Below are positions 8,032 to 15,882 of a DNA stretch of 32,331 nt, one piece after another. Each line of letters starts with the position of its first letter. Positions within the stretch are counted from its first letter, which is position 1. Below the pieces are notes generated by a model. The model did not search any database. It saw only the letters and a program-made list of their open reading frames with translations, and was not told the DNA's origin. The stretch is from contig CAMBUO010000013.1 in NCBI GenBank assembly GCA_945871105.1, positions 1 to 32,331 on the forward strand, read 5' to 3'. This stretch comes from an uncultured Clostridia bacterium. GTDB taxonomy: Bacteria; Bacillota_I; Bacilli_A; RF39; UBA660. A program made the translations under genes and the position numbers.

Positions 8032-8277
8032 AAATGAAAAAATTAAATCAGCACATTCGTTTTTAGAATAATTATTGTAATATTTAAAATATAAATCATT
8101 CATAGGAATAAAAGTATAATGATTCCTTCTATCTTGAAACACTACATACATGTGATTAAACCACTTGATACTATAACCTGAATATTATATCTGCGTGAAA
8201 ACCATGACTTAATTTAGAATAATAATCTTTTTTTAGAACTATTACTGGTGCATCTATATCTGTTTTAATTTTTTTTT
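8008..8277 (-). pseudogene. Decayed ORF inside the AbiE island
   Basis: Minus-strand frames of about 32 and 57 codons join across one frameshift near 8200. The first includes TDIDAPVIVLKKDYYSKLSH; the second includes WFNHMYVVFQDRRNHYTFIP and ends FTINSLMT-stop. There is no start codon or ribosome site, and the composition looks like real protein. I do not recognise the family. It ends inside the upstream AbiE operator. It is probably a relic of another island gene. Confidence 0.4.
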
Positions 8278-8310
8278 ACTTATTTTTTTAATTTTTTTGC
8301 AACATTTCAA

Positions 8311-8350
8311 AAAAAAAGACTGAATAGAATTTATTCCTTTCTACTCAGCT
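8311..8350 (-). terminator. secG terminator; 40-bp direct repeat, right copy
   Basis: Identical to 6275-6314. On the minus strand it begins 19 bases after the secG stop and forms an 11-bp hairpin (GCTGAGTAGAA with TTCTATTCAGT, two G-T pairs) followed by T7-T9, so it is the natural secG terminator. The copy on the other side of the AbiE genes suggests duplication on insertion. Confidence 0.85.
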
Positions 8351-8369
8351 CTTTTTAATATTTTTAATT

Positions 8370-8585
8370 TTACATAAATTCCATTACAAGACTAATAATA
8401 AAGAATAAAAAACCTAGGATAAGAGTAATTCGACTAATAACTAGTTCAGATCCTCTTTCTTTTCTTTTATTAAATAAATCCATGCTACCCCCACTAATAA
8501 TTTGACTAGCAGGTTCAGCTTTACCACTTTGTAATAGAACAATAATAATTAATAAAATAGCTATAATTAATAATACAATTTGCAT
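8370..8585 (-). CDS. secG: Preprotein translocase subunit SecG
   Basis: Accessory subunit of the SecYEG protein-export channel. The 71 residues hold two membrane helices (about 2-18 and 50-69) joined by the conserved loop VLLQSGKAEPASQIISGG and DLFNKRKERG. Length and order are those of Firmicutes SecG. A TGAGGAGAG ribosome site precedes the ATG. It lies 45 bases after the HipA-like kinase gene and is closed by the hairpin at 8311-8350. Confidence 0.93.
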   Translation of the reverse strand: MQIVLLIIAILLIIIVLLQSGKAEPASQIISGGSMDLFNKRKERGSELVISRITLILGFLFFIISLVMEFM

Positions 8586-8630
8586 AATCTCTCCTCACTT
8601 TTAATAAAATATCACATTTTTAGATAAATA

Positions 8631-9497
8631 TCAAGATTCTATTAATTTATCATAAGAATATTTTAAAATTTTTTCATATCTTAATTTAATTATTTCTTGA
8701 TAAAATTGTTTTCTTATATCAGAAATAAAAGGGGTTTCAGTGATTATTGTATTTATTTTCTTTAAATTAATTCTTGGAAATATTCTTTTTAAGGCCTGAT
8801 TACATTCATCATTTTGTAAACTACTTATATAATCAAAGTAATTTATTTTTTTATTGTTTTCTTTTAAAGCTGAAGTTGGAAAGACAAAAACCCTTGAATT
8901 CATTTCTTTTTCATCATTTAATATTGATTTTAACATTTCATCATTTGGTTGAGGATATAAACAGGATCCACAATCAAAGATTGGAGCTATTTTAATATCT
9001 TTTAATTCAGCATTTACTAAAAATCCCCAATTACCATTATGTCTATCAAAATTACCAAGTAAAGCATCAACTATAAACATATCCCAAAAGAAATTTTTTA
9101 ATTCTTTTTGATCAAAAACTGTTTGATTATCAATTGTTTCTATAACTTCATTTAACTCAGTTCCATAGCCATTTTCAGAAGTTTCTATTTGACTGTTTTT
9201 TAATTCAGCAAATTGTTTTAAAACATAGCCATTACCAGTAAAATCTTTACAAGCTACCCCTATTTTATCTTTAAAAGTGCCAAGAATTGTTTCTTGAACA
9301 TTTAATTCTAAAGTTTTTATAATCTGACATGAAATATATTCAGAAATACAACTATTAGAATATGATGTTTTCTCTTTTTTTAAATATGGTAATTTTAACA
9401 TATAATCTTCATTATTATAAATAATACATATTTTATTACCATTGGTACCACCATAATATTTATATTTATTTATATTGCAATTTGTAAAATTTATCAT
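8631..9497 (-). CDS. HipA/CtkA-like serine/threonine kinase
   Basis: A 288-residue protein with a HipA-type kinase fold, closest in size and layout to the compact CtkA-like proteins. The catalytic loop is GNFDRHNGNWGF (about 148-159, D151 and N156), the DFG-equivalent is PIFDCGSCL (D175), and the N-lobe has DYMLKLPYLKKEK. Relatives phosphorylate proteins; HipA stalls translation as a toxin, and CtkA is an effector kinase. The start is placed at the ATG at 9497 because GGAGGG lies just upstream; a TTG at 9509 is less likely. The start overlaps the stop of the 83-residue gene by 4 bases, so the two are coupled. No HipB-like repressor is visible. It sits between trmD and secG, an unusual place for a toxin-like kinase. 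Substrate unknown. Confidence 0.82.
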   Translation of the reverse strand: MINFTNCNINKYKYYGGTNGNKICIIYNNEDYMLKLPYLKKEKTSYSNSCISEYISCQIIKTLELNVQETILGTFKDKIGVACKDFTGNGYVLKQFAELKNSQIETSENGYGTELNEVIETIDNQTVFDQKELKNFFWDMFIVDALLGNFDRHNGNWGFLVNAELKDIKIAPIFDCGSCLYPQPNDEMLKSILNDEKEMNSRVFVFPTSALKENNKKINYFDYISSLQNDECNQALKRIFPRINLKKINTIITETPFISDIRKQFYQEIIKLRYEKILKYSYDKLIES

Positions 9498-9745
9498 TTG
9501 TCCCTCCAATATTCTCCGTATACATACATATCATATAAATAATCTTTTTGAGTATCAGAAATAGTTCCATCATAATAAGCACTATCAATTGATCCTTCTA
9601 CTTCATTAAATAAACAATCCAGATGTAATGTTTTTTCTTCATATCCTTTTTTTAAAGCTTTTATATCATCTTCTAAATATTTAGGTAAAGAACACTCTAA
9701 AATCTCTGGATCATAAGGCTTATTTAAATAACTTTTTTCTTTCAT
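9494..9745 (-). CDS. Small acidic protein paired with the HipA-like kinase
   Basis: 83 residues, acidic and probably helical, rich in Tyr and Asp, ending YGEYWRDK. I do not recognise a named domain; similar short proteins occur beside HipA-like kinases in Firmicutes. AAAGGAG lies 9 bases before the ATG. Its 5' end overlaps the VanZ-like gene by 26 bases and its stop overlaps the kinase start (ATGA). The coupling suggests a partner, an antitoxin or substrate of the kinase, but there is no DNA-binding motif of the HipB kind. Confidence 0.7.
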   Translation of the reverse strand: MKEKSYLNKPYDPEILECSLPKYLEDDIKALKKGYEEKTLHLDCLFNEVEGSIDSAYYDGTISDTQKDYLYDMYVYGEYWRDK

Positions 9746-10196
9746 TTAAAAGCACTCCTTTCATGAAGAAATATCCAATTAATACCCCGATCATATCAAT
9801 TAAAACATCTCTTAATTCACAACTACGATTTACTATAAATAATTGATGTATTTCATCACTAATAGCATAAAGAAAACAAAATAAAATAATTAAATACTTC
9901 TTTTTAAAATTAAATTGCTTAAAACAATTATAAGTTAAAATAGTTAACATAAAATATAAAAACATATGAGCTAATTTTCTAATTATAAAAGTTAATAATT
10001 CAATATTACCAGTTGGAATAATTATTCTTACCATTTTTACAATTAAACCACTACTATGATTTGATACACTTCCTGATTGATTCGAAAAATAAAAAATTAA
10101 GAAACACCAAAGAATTAAAAAGATTAGACTTAATATCTTTTTTACTTTATCTAGCTTTACTTGTTTCATAACTTTCATTATTAATTTTAGATTCAT
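9720..10196 (-). CDS. VanZ-like membrane protein
   Basis: 158 residues with about four membrane helices and the VanZ-family pattern: FSNQSGS after the first helix, then RKLAHMFLYF, then SDEIHQLFIVNRSCELRDVLIDMIG with a final helix. VanZ proteins are linked to glycopeptide/lipoglycopeptide resistance, though the biochemical role of most homologues is unsettled. The start is uncertain: ATGs at 10196, 10178 and 10169 lie inside the 3' end of the preceding gene and none has a strong ribosome site, so initiation probably depends on coupling. The 3' end overlaps the next gene by 26 bases. Confidence 0.85.
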   Translation of the reverse strand: MNLKLIMKVMKQVKLDKVKKILSLIFLILWCFLIFYFSNQSGSVSNHSSGLIVKMVRIIIPTGNIELLTFIIRKLAHMFLYFMLTILTYNCFKQFNFKKKYLIILFCFLYAISDEIHQLFIVNRSCELRDVLIDMIGVLIGYFFMKGVLLNERKKLFK

Positions 10197-10599
10197 TTAA
10201 TAAATAAGATTGCATAGTAACTTGATTTTCTAAAATTTTTAATTTTTGATCTAAGTCTTTTAATTGTTTTTTATTCATATAAGCTAAATATTTATTAATA
10301 ATTTCTCTTTTAAATTTTTCTACTTCATTTAAAGCTAGCATTAAATTACCAGCTGGATCATCATCAGCATCATAGATACCTATAATATACTTGATTAATT
10401 TTTCTAATTTTCTATTGATATTTTTATCAATTAATTTGTTAATAAAACTAGGATTAATAATTACCATTTTATTAACATTTATAGCATCTTTTAATTTTAT
10501 ATTTTTATTTTTAGCAGTCATTTGGTAACCATTTAACTTATTACATTCAAAGTAAATAACTTGTTTTTTCTTTTTATCTTTAACTATTAGGTAATTCAT
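10147..10599 (-). CDS. Conserved-looking hypothetical protein
   Basis: 150 residues, Lys/Asn/Leu-rich, no membrane helix. An N-terminal basic section (MNYLIVKDKKKKQVIYFECN) precedes a helical middle with KLIKYIIGIYDADDDPAGNL and a C-terminal helix likely to form a coiled coil (about 90-135). No named family is recognised. The start is well supported: GGAGG in the last trmD codons, with trmD ending one base before. Its 3' end overlaps the VanZ-like gene by 50 bases. Sharing a unit with trmD and rimM could suggest a translation-linked role, but nothing in the protein shows it. Confidence 0.7.
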   Translation of the reverse strand: MNYLIVKDKKKKQVIYFECNKLNGYQMTAKNKNIKLKDAINVNKMVIINPSFINKLIDKNINRKLEKLIKYIIGIYDADDDPAGNLMLALNEVEKFKREIINKYLAYMNKKQLKDLDQKLKILENQVTMQSYLLNESKINNESYETSKAR

Positions 10600-10600
10600 T

Positions 10601-11266
10601 TTATTCCTCCATTAAATCAGGTCTTAATTCTTTTGTTTTTTTTATTTGTTCTTGTTTTCTATATTCAGCTATTTTTTTATGATCTCCTGATAATAGAACT
10701 TTTGGAACTTCCATTCCTTCATATACTTGGGGTTTGGTGTAAGTTGGATAATCGAGTAATTTATTATTAAATGATTCGGTTTCTAAACTTTCTTTTTCAA
10801 TTACTCCATCTAATAATCTAACAATACTATCTGTTATTAACATACTTGGTATTTCTCCCCCAGTTAAAATAAAGTCTCCCACACTTATAAACATATCACA
10901 TATAGATTTTATTCTTTCATCAAATCCTTCATAATGACCACATAAAAGAATAAGATGTTTTTTATTTTTTAAATTAAGAGCCATTTCTTGATTATAAACT
11001 TTGCCTTCAGGGGTTAGCATAATTACAAAAGAATCATCAGTTCTAATACTTTTTATACAATCAAATATAGGTTGCGGACAAAGAACCATACCTGGTCCTC
11101 CTCCATAAGGGGTATCATCAACTTTACCATGAGGATCTTTGGAATATTCTCTAAAATCATAAATATTAATTGTTACTTTTTTATTTTCAATGGCTCTTTT
11201 AATAATAGATTCTGTTAAAAAACCATCAAACATTCTTGGAAATAAAGTTAAAATATCGATTCTCAT
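10601..11266 (-). CDS. trmD: tRNA (guanine-N1)-methyltransferase
   Basis: SPOUT knot enzyme that methylates G37 of tRNAs, preventing +1 frameshifting. The 221 residues show the N-terminal MRIDILTLFPRMFDGFL, DDTPYGGGPGMVL, the AdoMet-knot segments LCGHYEGFDERI and GDFILTGGE, and DYPTYTKPQVYEGMEVPKVL with GDHKKIAEYR. The domain set is complete, slightly short at the C-terminus. The start overlaps the rimM stop by 4 bases. The usual rpsP and rplS neighbours are absent; only rimM-trmD is kept here. Confidence 0.97.
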   Translation of the reverse strand: MRIDILTLFPRMFDGFLTESIIKRAIENKKVTINIYDFREYSKDPHGKVDDTPYGGGPGMVLCPQPIFDCIKSIRTDDSFVIMLTPEGKVYNQEMALNLKNKKHLILLCGHYEGFDERIKSICDMFISVGDFILTGGEIPSMLITDSIVRLLDGVIEKESLETESFNNKLLDYPTYTKPQVYEGMEVPKVLLSGDHKKIAEYRKQEQIKKTKELRPDLMEE

Positions 11267-11724
11267 AAACCACTAACCTCCTCAATTATTATTTTTTTAT
11301 TTAAAAAATCTATTTTTTTTACTAATTCAAAAGGAATATAATGTTTACTAACTATTAATAATTTTTTATTCTTTGTTAAATATTCTACTTGTTCCACTTT
11401 ACCTAGATAATTATTACCCATATATAAATCTAAATTTAATAAATCTTCATCTAAATATTCATTATCATTTAAATTTAAATATTTTTTATCGATATAAACA
11501 TTTTCACCTTTTAAATCAATAATTTGATTAATATTATTAATATCTTTTAAAGTTAGCATATCATATTCTTTATGTACTCTATAACTAGTAATAGTAAATT
11601 CTTGATTAGCTATTTTAATAATATTTCCTGGTTTAAAAGCTTTATCTTTATACTTAAAATTTGATTTTATTCTTATTTCTCCTTTAATACCATGCGTATT
11701 AACATATTTGCCAAGATAAATCAT
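11263..11724 (-). CDS. rimM: Ribosome maturation factor RimM
   Basis: Binds S19 and helps mature the 30S head. The 153 residues comprise the N-terminal RimM barrel (YLGKYVNTHGIKGEIRIKSN, about 2-21, through about 80) and the C-terminal PRC barrel (about 90-150; LLNLDLYMGNNYLGKVEQVE and YIPFELVKKID). The length is slightly below the usual 165-180. The start overlaps the methyltransferase stop by 4 bases and the stop overlaps the trmD start, giving tight coupling. Confidence 0.94.
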   Translation of the reverse strand: MIYLGKYVNTHGIKGEIRIKSNFKYKDKAFKPGNIIKIANQEFTITSYRVHKEYDMLTLKDINNINQIIDLKGENVYIDKKYLNLNDNEYLDEDLLNLDLYMGNNYLGKVEQVEYLTKNKKLLIVSKHYIPFELVKKIDFLNKKIIIEEVSGL

Positions 11725-12455
11725 CTTAATTCTCCATTTAATTCATATAAAAGAATACTAGTTGCAACACTTACATTTAAACTTTCACAGTTATTATTCA
11801 TCTTAATATATAAATTTTTATCACATAAAGTTAATAATTCTTCTTTAACTCCTTTACCTTCATTTCCCATGATTAAAGCATATTTATTAACTTTAATATT
11901 TTTAACATCAACACCATCTTTAACATTAGTACCAAGAATTAAATAATTATCTTTCTTTAAATTAGCTATTATTTCTTTTAAATCAGCTCGCATGATATTT
12001 ATTTTAAATAACATACCTTGAGTACTTCTAATTACTTTTTCATTATATAAATCAACACAGTTTAAACCTAAAACAATTGTTGATACATTAAAAGCTACAC
12101 TACTTCTAATAATCGTTCCTAAATTACCTGGATCTTGAATATCATCTAAAAGTAAAATACTATTACCTAGATTATTACTAGGTTCTAACATCTTAACAAC
12201 ACCTATTACTTTAGGAATAGTTTCTAAACTAGATAATTTTTTCATTATTTCTTTAGTAACATAAGTATAATTAAAATTATAAGAAACTTGTTCATTTTCT
12301 AAAACTAATAAATCAACTAAAACTTGATGATTAAGTGCTTCTTCAACTAAATGATTAGTTTCTACTAAATACATTTTTTCGATATCACGATATTTTTTAT
12401 TTTTTAATTTGACATATTTTTTAACTTTTAAATTATCTAAACTAGTAATAAGCAT
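11721..12455 (-). CDS. TrmH/SpoU-family RNA 2'-O-methyltransferase
   Basis: SPOUT-class enzyme that methylates a ribose 2'-OH in rRNA or tRNA. It has an N-terminal substrate-binding domain (about 1-95; NKKYRDIEKMYLVETNHLVE) and the SpoU catalytic domain (about 100-244) with its three motifs: DDIQDPGNLGTIIRSS, IMGNEGKGV and the knot motif IKMNNNCESLNVSVATSILL. The overall form resembles RlmB/YsgA relatives; the RNA target cannot be read from the sequence. AAGGAGG lies before the ATG. It leads the rimM-trmD unit, and a TATAAT-rich stretch at about 12490-12515 probably holds the promoter. Confidence 0.9.
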   Translation of the reverse strand: MLITSLDNLKVKKYVKLKNKKYRDIEKMYLVETNHLVEEALNHQVLVDLLVLENEQVSYNFNYTYVTKEIMKKLSSLETIPKVIGVVKMLEPSNNLGNSILLLDDIQDPGNLGTIIRSSVAFNVSTIVLGLNCVDLYNEKVIRSTQGMLFKINIMRADLKEIIANLKKDNYLILGTNVKDGVDVKNIKVNKYALIMGNEGKGVKEELLTLCDKNLYIKMNNNCESLNVSVATSILLYELNGELR

Positions 12456-12527
12456 TTAATCCTCCTTCTTATAATTATTTCAAGTAATATTATAAACCTC
12501 ATTTGCTTATATTATATCATGTTTTTC

Positions 12528-14222
12528 TTACTTTTTATGCATATTTTCTTTTGGTTTAATAAAATTAATTACTTCTTGAAAACTACTATCTAAAAAATCT
12601 AAGAAATCTTGTAATGTTACAGTTAATTCAAAAGTTATTTCTCCTTCATAAATATCTTTAAAAATAATTTTAGAACTACTAAAATCTTTACCTAAAATAG
12701 TTTCAACATGACCATGTGATATACTATTTCTAATACCTGTTATAATTGCTAAATTAGTAAGATAAGTTAAATTATTATTATAATAATTATTCATAATATC
12801 TAATTCATTTTTAGATTCAATTATAGATGTTTCTAAATTCAATAAGTCATTATTATTTTTTTCTAAAGATAATTGTAATTTACTAATTATATTATCTTTT
12901 CCTTTATTTTTTAAATTTGCTATATTATTTGATAATTTATTTCTTTCTTCATCTAGTTTCTTCTTTTTATTTAATAAACTATTATAATGTTCTTGAACTG
13001 ATTTAAGTTTATTATCATCTATAGTTATAATAGAATATTTTAATTTACTAGTATCTAATAATTCGTATGGAAATCCTTTATTAGGAAAATTAGTAAACAT
13101 TAATTCATTTTCATATAAATCATCTAAAGGATAAATAAACATAGTATTAAAAAGAGCTAAAGAAGTTGTAATAAACAAATTAGAATCATAAGAAAAGTTT
13201 TCCGTAAATCCTTTACTTATAATATTCATATCAATAGATTTAGTATTTTCTATTCCCTCTAATAATTGTAATATACTTAAATTAGAAGTTAATAATTCTA
13301 AAGGTTTAGTATCTGGATTAAAGTAAAAAGAAAGATGTTTACTTAAAAGTATTATTTGATCTTTATAAGTTAGATATTTATTATTAAAAGTTATTAAATT
13401 AGTATCATTAATTATATTATCTATTTCATCATCTCTAATTTTTTTACTATTTCTTTGTAATTTATATCCTAATGGTTCTATTTTTTTCTCAAAAGTATTT
13501 ATTATATTTATATCATTAGTTTTTTCATAATAAGTAATACAACTATTAAATTCATTAATAATATTACTAGCAATTGTTTGATTACTTATAATAGTAAATT
13601 CTTGATAACTCATATTTCTTAAAATATTTTTTATTTCACTTTTTAATTTTAATGGATGTTCTCTTTTATTTAATACTTTGTTTGTAATAATCATACTTCT
13701 TTTATATATTAAAGTTTTTTTACCATATAAATATAACTTAGTATTTTCTCTTATATAACCTACTAATTTATCTATGTTTATTTTAAAATAATCACTTTTT
13801 TCATTTTTCTTTGCAACATTTATTAAAACATTACCATGTTTAAAATCTATTAAATATTTACCATGAAGTAATCTATTTCTAATTCTTGCTATTATATCTG
13901 GTGATGATAATGATTGTAAACTTAAATTATATTGGTTTTTATTTCTTTTAGCTATAATACTAGTACTTTTTTCTAAAGCTTCATCAAATACTTTAGATAT
14001 AAAGCTATTACTATTTTCTTTTTTTACAACAAGATCTTCCTTTATTGATGCTAATATATTTATTATAATAGCTGTTTTAACACCTGTTAAATATTCTTTA
14101 TTTATAATTTCTTTTGCTATATTAACAGTATCTAAATCATTTTTTTCCGTAATACTATATAAAAAATTAATAAATACATACATTGATGTTAAATATTCTT
14201 TTAAACATTCTTCTTTAGTCAT
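12528..14222 (-). CDS. Unknown 564-aa protein with two HEPN-like motifs (candidate RNase)
   Basis: No known full-length family is recognised. Two segments match the HEPN ribonuclease signature R-N-x3-H inside hydrophobic helices: RIRNRLLHGKY (R115, N116, H120) and GIRNSISHGHV (R498, N499, H503). Between them lie a long helical region and a predicted coiled coil (about 400-480). HEPN active sites form from two R-x4-6-H copies, so one chain with a pair could make a complete site, as in Cas13-type effectors and some abortive-infection RNases. There is no CRISPR array or adenylation motif nearby. It is divergent from the ftsW-like gene with only 65 bases between. The ribosome site is GGTG, 7 bases before the ATG. 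What is seen: motifs and coiled coil. Inferred: RNase activity. It could instead be a non-catalytic HEPN protein. Confidence 0.6.
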   Translation of the reverse strand: MTKEECLKEYLTSMYVFINFLYSITEKNDLDTVNIAKEIINKEYLTGVKTAIIINILASIKEDLVVKKENSNSFISKVFDEALEKSTSIIAKRNKNQYNLSLQSLSSPDIIARIRNRLLHGKYLIDFKHGNVLINVAKKNEKSDYFKINIDKLVGYIRENTKLYLYGKKTLIYKRSMIITNKVLNKREHPLKLKSEIKNILRNMSYQEFTIISNQTIASNIINEFNSCITYYEKTNDINIINTFEKKIEPLGYKLQRNSKKIRDDEIDNIINDTNLITFNNKYLTYKDQIILLSKHLSFYFNPDTKPLELLTSNLSILQLLEGIENTKSIDMNIISKGFTENFSYDSNLFITTSLALFNTMFIYPLDDLYENELMFTNFPNKGFPYELLDTSKLKYSIITIDDNKLKSVQEHYNSLLNKKKKLDEERNKLSNNIANLKNKGKDNIISKLQLSLEKNNNDLLNLETSIIESKNELDIMNNYYNNNLTYLTNLAIITGIRNSISHGHVETILGKDFSSSKIIFKDIYEGEITFELTVTLQDFLDFLDSSFQEVINFIKPKENMHKK

Positions 14223-14291
14223 GATATCACCATCATTAGTATAGCATATTTTTTTACTATATTAGCATAAAATTAAATGGTGATATCATGA
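14219..14291. repeat. Mirror-image inverted repeat spanning two divergent start codons
   Basis: TCATGATATCACCAT (14219-14233) and ATGGTGATATCATGA (14277-14291) are perfect 15-bp inverted copies, each containing a GGTG ribosome site and the ATG of one of the two divergent genes. The 43-base centre is almost all A/T and must hold both promoters. Confidence 0.9.
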
Positions 14292-15370
14292 AAAGAACAA
14301 GTAAATTATTAATATTAAGTGTTATTCTTTTAATGATTTTATCTCTTTTTATGATTTATTCAGCTAGTTATATCTGGGCTGAATATAAGTTTAATAATCC
14401 CTTTAAATATGTTATTAATCAAGGAATATTTGTTTTATTAGGTATTATTTTATTATTTATAGTTAGTAAAATTAATTATAAAATTTATTATGAAAAAGCT
14501 AATTTAATTTTATTAATTTGTTTAATTTTATTAATTTTAGTTTTAATACCTGGTTTAGGTATTGTTCGAAATGGTAGTCGTAGTTGGTTTGGAATTGGAT
14601 CTTTTTCAATTCAACCAAGTGAATTTTCAAAGATTGGTTTAATTATTTTTACTAGTAAATATTTAAGTAAAAGTAATAAATTTTTAAAAGATTATAAAAA
14701 AGGAGTTTTTCCTATTTTATTTATTTTATTATTAATCTTTGGTTTAATCATGTTAGAACCTGATTTTGGAACGGGTATGATTATTGTTGTAACCATTATT
14801 GCTTTATTATTTATTGCTGGAGTTAACATAAAGTTTTTTCTTTATTTTTGTTTATTAGGAATAATGGGTATAGTAGGTTTGATTATTATAGCACCTTACC
14901 GAATGGATCGTATTACTTCTTTTTTAAATCCTTGGTCTGATCCTTTAGGAACCGGTTTTCAAATAATTCAAAGTTTATATGCAATAGGTCCAGGAGGATT
15001 ATTTGGAACTGGTTATTTAAATAGTAGACAAAAAAATTTCTATTTACCAGAACCCCAAACAGATTTTATTTTTTCGATTATTGCCGAGGAATTTGGTATT
15101 GTTGGAGCTTTAGTAGTATTATCTTTATTTGCCCTTTTATTAATATGTTGCATTAAAATAACTTTAAAACAAGAAGATAAATTTGCTAAATACTTATGTT
15201 TTGGTTTAACTTTTCAATTAATTGTTCAAGTAATAATGAATCTCTCCGTTGTTATTGGTTTAATCCCTGTTACAGGGGTTACTCTTCCTTTTCTATCTTA
15301 TGGTGGATCTAGTTTATTAACTAGTTTAATAGGTATTGGTATTATTTTAAATATTAGTAAAAATAATTGA
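14288..15370 (+). CDS. ftsW: FtsW/RodA-family SEDS peptidoglycan polymerase
   Basis: Membrane glycosyltransferase that polymerises lipid II at the septum (FtsW) or sidewall (RodA). The 360 residues form about ten helices and show the SEDS motifs: NGSRSWFGIGSFSIQPSEFSK, EPDFGTG, YQ/AIGPGGLFGTGYLNS, EPQTDFIFSIIAEEFG with the catalytic-region Asp, and LIPVTGVTLPFLSYGGSSL near the end. The last motif and the length favour FtsW/SpoVE over RodA, but the call is not certain. GGTG precedes the ATG in the mirror-image repeat shared with the HEPN-like gene. A short hypothetical gene follows 42 bases downstream on the same strand. Confidence 0.92.
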   Translation: MKRTSKLLILSVILLMILSLFMIYSASYIWAEYKFNNPFKYVINQGIFVLLGIILLFIVSKINYKIYYEKANLILLICLILLILVLIPGLGIVRNGSRSWFGIGSFSIQPSEFSKIGLIIFTSKYLSKSNKFLKDYKKGVFPILFILLLIFGLIMLEPDFGTGMIIVVTIIALLFIAGVNIKFFLYFCLLGIMGIVGLIIIAPYRMDRITSFLNPWSDPLGTGFQIIQSLYAIGPGGLFGTGYLNSRQKNFYLPEPQTDFIFSIIAEEFGIVGALVVLSLFALLLICCIKITLKQEDKFAKYLCFGLTFQLIVQVIMNLSVVIGLIPVTGVTLPFLSYGGSSLLTSLIGIGIILNISKNN

Positions 15371-15412
15371 AAAAAGGTCTATTATTTGATATATTAATAA
15401 TAGGAGGAGAAA

Positions 15413-15853
15413 GTGAAAAAGAAAGTAATAAATATTTTAATAATGGTTATAGGAATTATCTTAATTGTTGTAGGTATTTTAATTGCTAATAAATACTCTA
15501 AAGATACTAATAATGATAATAAAACTAATAATAATAAAACAGAAGAAAAAGTTAATAAAATTAGTACTTTTGAAATTTCTATGTTCGAAGCATCTACTAG
15601 TACTCCTAATCGAGTTGATATGAGTTTTAAATTAGAAAATATAAGTAATGAAACAATTAATGATAAATATTTAAATATTAATTTATATGATTCTGATAAA
15701 TTAATTCATACTTATGCTTATAAAATTGAAAATTTAGCAAGTAAAACTAGTATTTACATAGAAGCTAATCCTGAGTTTGAATACAAAAAAGTTACTAAAT
15801 ATGAATTTAATATTGATGAAGAAAAAATAGTTGTCGAACCAACTAATAAATAA
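15413..15853 (+). CDS. Membrane-anchored hypothetical protein (FxLYD-like)
   Basis: 146 residues starting at GTG, chosen because GGAGGAG lies 4-5 bases upstream. One N-terminal helix (about 5-25) is followed by a low-complexity Asn/Lys/Thr linker (about 28-48), then a small beta-rich outer domain (about 50-145) with MSFKLENISNETINDKYLNI, resembling the FxLYD/DUF-type domains of Firmicutes surface proteins. Function unknown; probably faces the cell wall. It may be co-transcribed with the ftsW-like gene and is closed by a strong hairpin. Confidence 0.75.
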   Translation: MKKKVINILIMVIGIILIVVGILIANKYSKDTNNDNKTNNNKTEEKVNKISTFEISMFEASTSTPNRVDMSFKLENISNETINDKYLNINLYDSDKLIHTYAYKIENLASKTSIYIEANPEFEYKKVTKYEFNIDEEKIVVEPTNK

Positions 15854-15882
15854 GACTGTTGAAAAAAATCAACAGTCTTTTT
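15852..15882. terminator. Terminator between convergent genes
   Basis: AAGACTGTTGA (15852-15862) pairs perfectly with TCAACAGTCTT (15869-15879) over a 6-A loop and continues into T's on the plus strand. It overlaps the stop of the plus-strand gene and lies at the mraY end, so it likely serves both directions. Confidence 0.88.

Noticed and set aside
8774-8995. 73-residue plus-strand ORF
   Set aside because: Antisense to the HipA-like kinase, without start signals.
11692-11946. 84-residue plus-strand ORF
   Set aside because: Antisense to the SPOUT methyltransferase and rimM; no ribosome site or family resemblance.
12528-14222. Dual-HEPN protein as a Cas13 effector
   Set aside because: It is much shorter than known Cas13 proteins, no CRISPR array is visible in the window, and the two HEPN motifs alone are not enough.
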